Assembly: GCF_008868125.1 (NCBI RefSeq)
Contig: NZ_WAAQ01000001.1
Coordinates: forward strand, 1,364,001-1,428,000
Reading direction: 5' to 3'
Source: Microbacterium maritypicum
Lineage (GTDB): Bacteria > Actinomycetota > Actinomycetes > Actinomycetales > Microbacteriaceae
Length of the DNA: 64,000 nt
Below are positions 61,714-64,000 of this stretch, piece after piece (within the stretch, counting starts at the first letter, position 1; the number at the start of each line of letters is the position of its first letter). The notes under the pieces were generated by a model. That model was not told the DNA's origin. It worked only from the letters and a program-made list of their open reading frames with translations, and did not search any database. A program made the position numbers and the translations under genes.

Positions 61714-62035
61714 GTCGCCCCCGAGGCCCCATCCGCGGACGCAGCTGGACGACAACTTCGCCTCACCGATCCGGTTCTCGCTCATGGCCGCGCTCGGTGA
61801 CGGCATGGAGCTCGACTTCCCGGCGCTCCGCGACATCCTCCAGTGCGGCGACTCGCCCCTGAGCAAGGCCATCACGCATCTGCAGGCAGCCGGCTACGTG
61901 CTCGCGCGCAAAGGCACCGTCGGGGGCCGTTCGCGCACCTGGGTGCGGTCGACGAAGACGGGACGTGACGCCTTCGCGGCGCATCTCCAGGCGCTGCGCG
62001 AGATCGTCGCCCTCGGCGGCGCACAGATGCTGTGA
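61706..62035 (+). CDS. winged-helix DNA-binding protein (HTH_34-like)
   Basis: 109-residue single wing-helix domain (FASPIRFSLMAALGDGMELDFPALRDILQCGDSPLSKAITHLQAAGYVLARKGTVGGRSRTWVRSTKTG), of the MarR/ArsR-like transcriptional regulator class. Its start overlaps the membrane protein by 8 bp, so the two are co-translated. It most likely binds the CTTTCC-type palindromes at 60791-60828. Confidence 0.86.
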   Translation: MAESPPRPHPRTQLDDNFASPIRFSLMAALGDGMELDFPALRDILQCGDSPLSKAITHLQAAGYVLARKGTVGGRSRTWVRSTKTGRDAFAAHLQALREIVALGGAQML

Positions 62036-62043
62036 CCCTTCGG

Positions 62044-63048
62044 TCAGACCGGGGCGCCCACGAGGTCGGCGTGGTGGATGGCGGCGACGTCGGGGTGCGC
62101 GCGCAGACGTGATTTGAGCGCGTTCTCCCCGTAGAGGGCGTGGATGGGGTTGCTCGGGTCCTCGGTCACCCCTTTCGCCTCCGCCGCCAGTTCCTCCGGC
62201 AGCTCGATCAGCGGCAGGCGCTTGTCGAGCGCAGGGTTGAAGAAGAACGGGATGGAGATCCGCTCGTCCGGTGCCTGCGGCGACACCACGCGGTGGTTCG
62301 TGGCCTTCAGGTAGCCGCCGGTGGCGTACTCCAGCAGCTCTCCGATGTTGACGACGAACGCGCCGGGCACCGGGGGAGCGTCGACCCACGCTCCGTCGCG
62401 TTCGACCTGCAGGCCGCCCTTGCCCGGCTCCACCCAGAGCAGGGTGAGCACGCCGGAATCCTTGTGTGCACCCACGCCCTGCTGCGGCTCCGGCTCGTGG
62501 GTTCCCGGGTAACGGACGATCTTGATGAGCGTCGACGGCTCACCGAAATGCTCGTCGAAGTAGGACTCGTCCGCGCCCAGAGTCTGCGCCCAGGCGCGCA
62601 GGAGCTTGCGCGCGACCTCGGACAGCGTTTCGTGCCACTCGGCGACGACGTCCTTGAGGTCGGGCTGCGCCGACGGCCAGAGATTGGGGCCGATGAGCCG
62701 GTTGAAGGCGGGGCCGTCGTCGACGGGCTGGCGCTCGGGGCCGATGTCGATCTGCTCGCGCCAGTCGACCTTCCCCTGTGTCCGCTCGCCGCCGATGCGG
62801 GTGTAGCCGCGGAAGTGCGGGCTGTTCACGTTCTCGATCGCGAGCTTCTCCTCGTCGGGAAGCGCGAAGAAGTCCAGGGCCGCCCGGTGCAGTCGCTCCT
62901 CGAGTTCGGGGGAGATCCCCGTTCCCGTGAGGTAGAAGAATCCGACGTCGTGCGTCGCCGCACGGAGGTCGTCGCGGAATCGTGCCGCGGCGTCGGGGCC
63001 TTCGTCGAGCTGCGAGAGGTCGAGGATGGGGAGCGAGAGTTCAGCCAT
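62044..63048 (-). CDS. 2-oxoglutarate/Fe(II) oxygenase (isopenicillin N synthase family)
   Basis: 334-residue oxygenase of the IPNS-like group. Iron ligands His195, Asp197 (HKDSG) and His252 (NHRVVSP) with Arg263 for 2-oxoglutarate (ERISIPFF). The N-terminal DIOX_N block (SLPILDLSQLDEGPDAAARFRDDLR) is present. Substrate unknown; not part of a visible biosynthetic cluster. TAGCCT (63055-63060, minus) ends 6 nt before the ATG. Confidence 0.9.
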   Translation of the reverse strand: MAELSLPILDLSQLDEGPDAAARFRDDLRAATHDVGFFYLTGTGISPELEERLHRAALDFFALPDEEKLAIENVNSPHFRGYTRIGGERTQGKVDWREQIDIGPERQPVDDGPAFNRLIGPNLWPSAQPDLKDVVAEWHETLSEVARKLLRAWAQTLGADESYFDEHFGEPSTLIKIVRYPGTHEPEPQQGVGAHKDSGVLTLLWVEPGKGGLQVERDGAWVDAPPVPGAFVVNIGELLEYATGGYLKATNHRVVSPQAPDERISIPFFFNPALDKRLPLIELPEELAAEAKGVTEDPSNPIHALYGENALKSRLRAHPDVAAIHHADLVGAPV

Positions 63049-63141
63049 GGACAGAGGCTACGTCGCTCGCCCGGGGGTGCGATCCTCTGTTGCGCTCCGT
63101 TACTTCCGGTGCGTGCGTTCGGAGCGCTGTCGTGACGGTGC

Positions 63142-63175
63142 TAGAGTCTCTGAGGTAAGGGCTGCCTTACCTCAG
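63142..63175 (+). promoter_or_regulatory. promoter and iron box of the efeU gene
   Basis: TAGAGT (63142-63147) then an 11-bp-arm palindrome CTGAGGTAAGG / CCTTACCTCAG (63150-63160, 63165-63175, 4-nt centre) covering the likely transcription start. AGGTAAGG resembles the half-site of DtxR/IdeR iron repressors, though the symmetric spacing differs from the standard 19-bp box. Confidence 0.65.
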
Positions 63176-63198
63176 TCACCGCCAGAGAGTGTTCTTCC

Positions 63199-64000
63199 GT
63201 GCTCGCCACTTTTCTCATCGGGCTCCGCGAGGGTCTCGAAGCCGCGCTCGTCGTCGGCATCCTCGTCGCCTACCTCCGTCGCCTCGGCCGGCAGGATGCG
63301 CTGCCGAAGATGTGGGCCGGAGTCGGCCTCGCGATCGCGCTGGCGCTGGGCATCGGCGCGGTACTGACCTTCGGCGCCTATGAGCTCACGTTCCAGGCGC
63401 AGGAGCTGATCGGGGGAGGGCTCTCCCTGCTCGCCGTCGCGATGGTCACCTGGATGATCTTCTGGATGCAGCGTGCCGGTCGCAGCATGAAGGCGACCCT
63501 GGAGGGCGGTATCGACCGCGCCCTCACCGCGGGCGGCCTGTGGGCGCTCATCGCCATCGGCTTCGTGTCCGTCGCTCGCGAGGGCATCGAGACGACCCTG
63601 CTGCTGTGGTCGATGGTCCAGTCGTTCGGCGATGCCCCCTCGGCGCTCCTGGGCGCCCTGCTCGGGCTCGTCGCAGCCGTGATCATCGGCTGGCTGATCT
63701 CGCGCGGTGCGCTGCGCCTCGATCTGCGTCGCTTCTTCGCCTGGACCGGCGGCTTCCTCGTCATCGTCGCGGCCGGCGTCCTGGCCTACGCGTTGATGGA
63801 CCTGCAGGAGGCGGGGGCCCTTCCCGGGCCGTTCACGGCGCTGGCGCCCATCGACGCCGTGACCGGCGGCGTTGCCGTGGGTTGGACCGCGTTCCCCTTC
63901 GGGTGGGCGTTCGACGTCTCGGCGACGATCGCCCCCGGTGGGCCGCTCGCCTCGATCCTGCAGGCGACCGTCGGCTTCATGCCCGCGATGACGTGGCTTC
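63199..64000 (+). CDS. efeU: iron permease, FTR1/EfeU family (3' end outside window)
   Basis: Integral membrane iron permease, visible for 267 residues with about seven helices. The two REGLE-type ferric-binding motifs are REGLE (10-14) and REGIE (127-131). GTG 63199 follows the iron box by 24 bp. Normally encoded with efeO and efeB, which would lie past the window end. Iron-repressed expression is expected. Confidence 0.92.
   Translation, partial: MLATFLIGLREGLEAALVVGILVAYLRRLGRQDALPKMWAGVGLAIALALGIGAVLTFGAYELTFQAQELIGGGLSLLAVAMVTWMIFWMQRAGRSMKATLEGGIDRALTAGGLWALIAIGFVSVAREGIETTLLLWSMVQSFGDAPSALLGALLGLVAAVIIGWLISRGALRLDLRRFFAWTGGFLVIVAAGVLAYALMDLQEAGALPGPFTALAPIDAVTGGVAVGWTAFPFGWAFDVSATIAPGGPLASILQATVGFMPAMTWL

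Overview
This 64 kb window is ordinary chromosome from a high-GC Gram-positive bacterium, most likely Microbacterium or a close Microbacteriaceae relative. Evidence: very high GC with strong G/C third-position bias, many GTG starts, actinobacterial gene groupings (dxr / site-2 protease / ispG; proS; nusA-ylxR-infB-rbfA; truB; ribF), a group III phosphofructokinase, a DtxR-like iron box and many probable leaderless promoters. The genus is an inference. No rRNA, tRNA, CRISPR array, insertion sequence or prophage is visible. No stretch over 300 bases lacks a gene; the largest gaps (46927-47177, 34472-34708, 36854-37055, 58434-58615) hold promoters, hairpins or operators, described below.

Layout. 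1-9025: partial L-asparaginase, OsmC protein, acyltransferase, FKBP lipoprotein, dxr, a divergent MurE-type ligase, a copper-type YcnI gene with a membrane partner, and the site-2 protease. 9095-10692: a DGPF/YCII protein coupled to an ECF42-type sigma factor. 10712-13394 (minus): pcp, then a tryptophan attenuator (11-residue leader peptide with Trp-Trp, antiterminator and terminator) in front of a fused anthranilate synthase. 13455-23704: ispG, SnoaL-like protein, AlaX-type tRNA editing protein, nucleotidyltransferase, RNB nuclease, PEP-mutase-like enzyme, proS, PPOX protein, LOG protein and amine oxidase. 23787-33524: nusA-ylxR-infB-rbfA, a LuxR regulator that has lost its ATPase part, mutY, truB and membrane proteins. 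33521-49607: ribF, SNF2 helicase, pfkA, ptrB, a PiT phosphate transporter, phosphoesterase, aspA, FAH protein, PrsW, FKBP, YceI and an MFS exporter. rpsO follows at 49794.

50137-60767 looks like one catabolic cluster: a five-gene peptide/opine-type ABC importer with one frameshifted ATPase gene, a cytosine-deaminase-like amidohydrolase and a CynX-type transporter on the minus strand, divergent from a second amidohydrolase and a GntR/FCD regulator. Three GATACC-type operator sites lie between the divergent promoters. 60844-64000: a membrane protein and winged-helix regulator behind paired CTTTCC-N4-GGAAAG palindromes, a 2OG-Fe(II) oxygenase, and the start of an EfeU-type iron permease under an iron box.

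The most notable signals are regulatory. About 20 genes have a TANNNT hexamer exactly 6 nt before the start codon, which predicts leaderless mRNAs. The same arrangement, with 6 or 7 nt, marks three micro-ORFs: the trp leader, a 12-codon ORF before nusA and a 7-codon ORF overlapping the MFS start at 49607.
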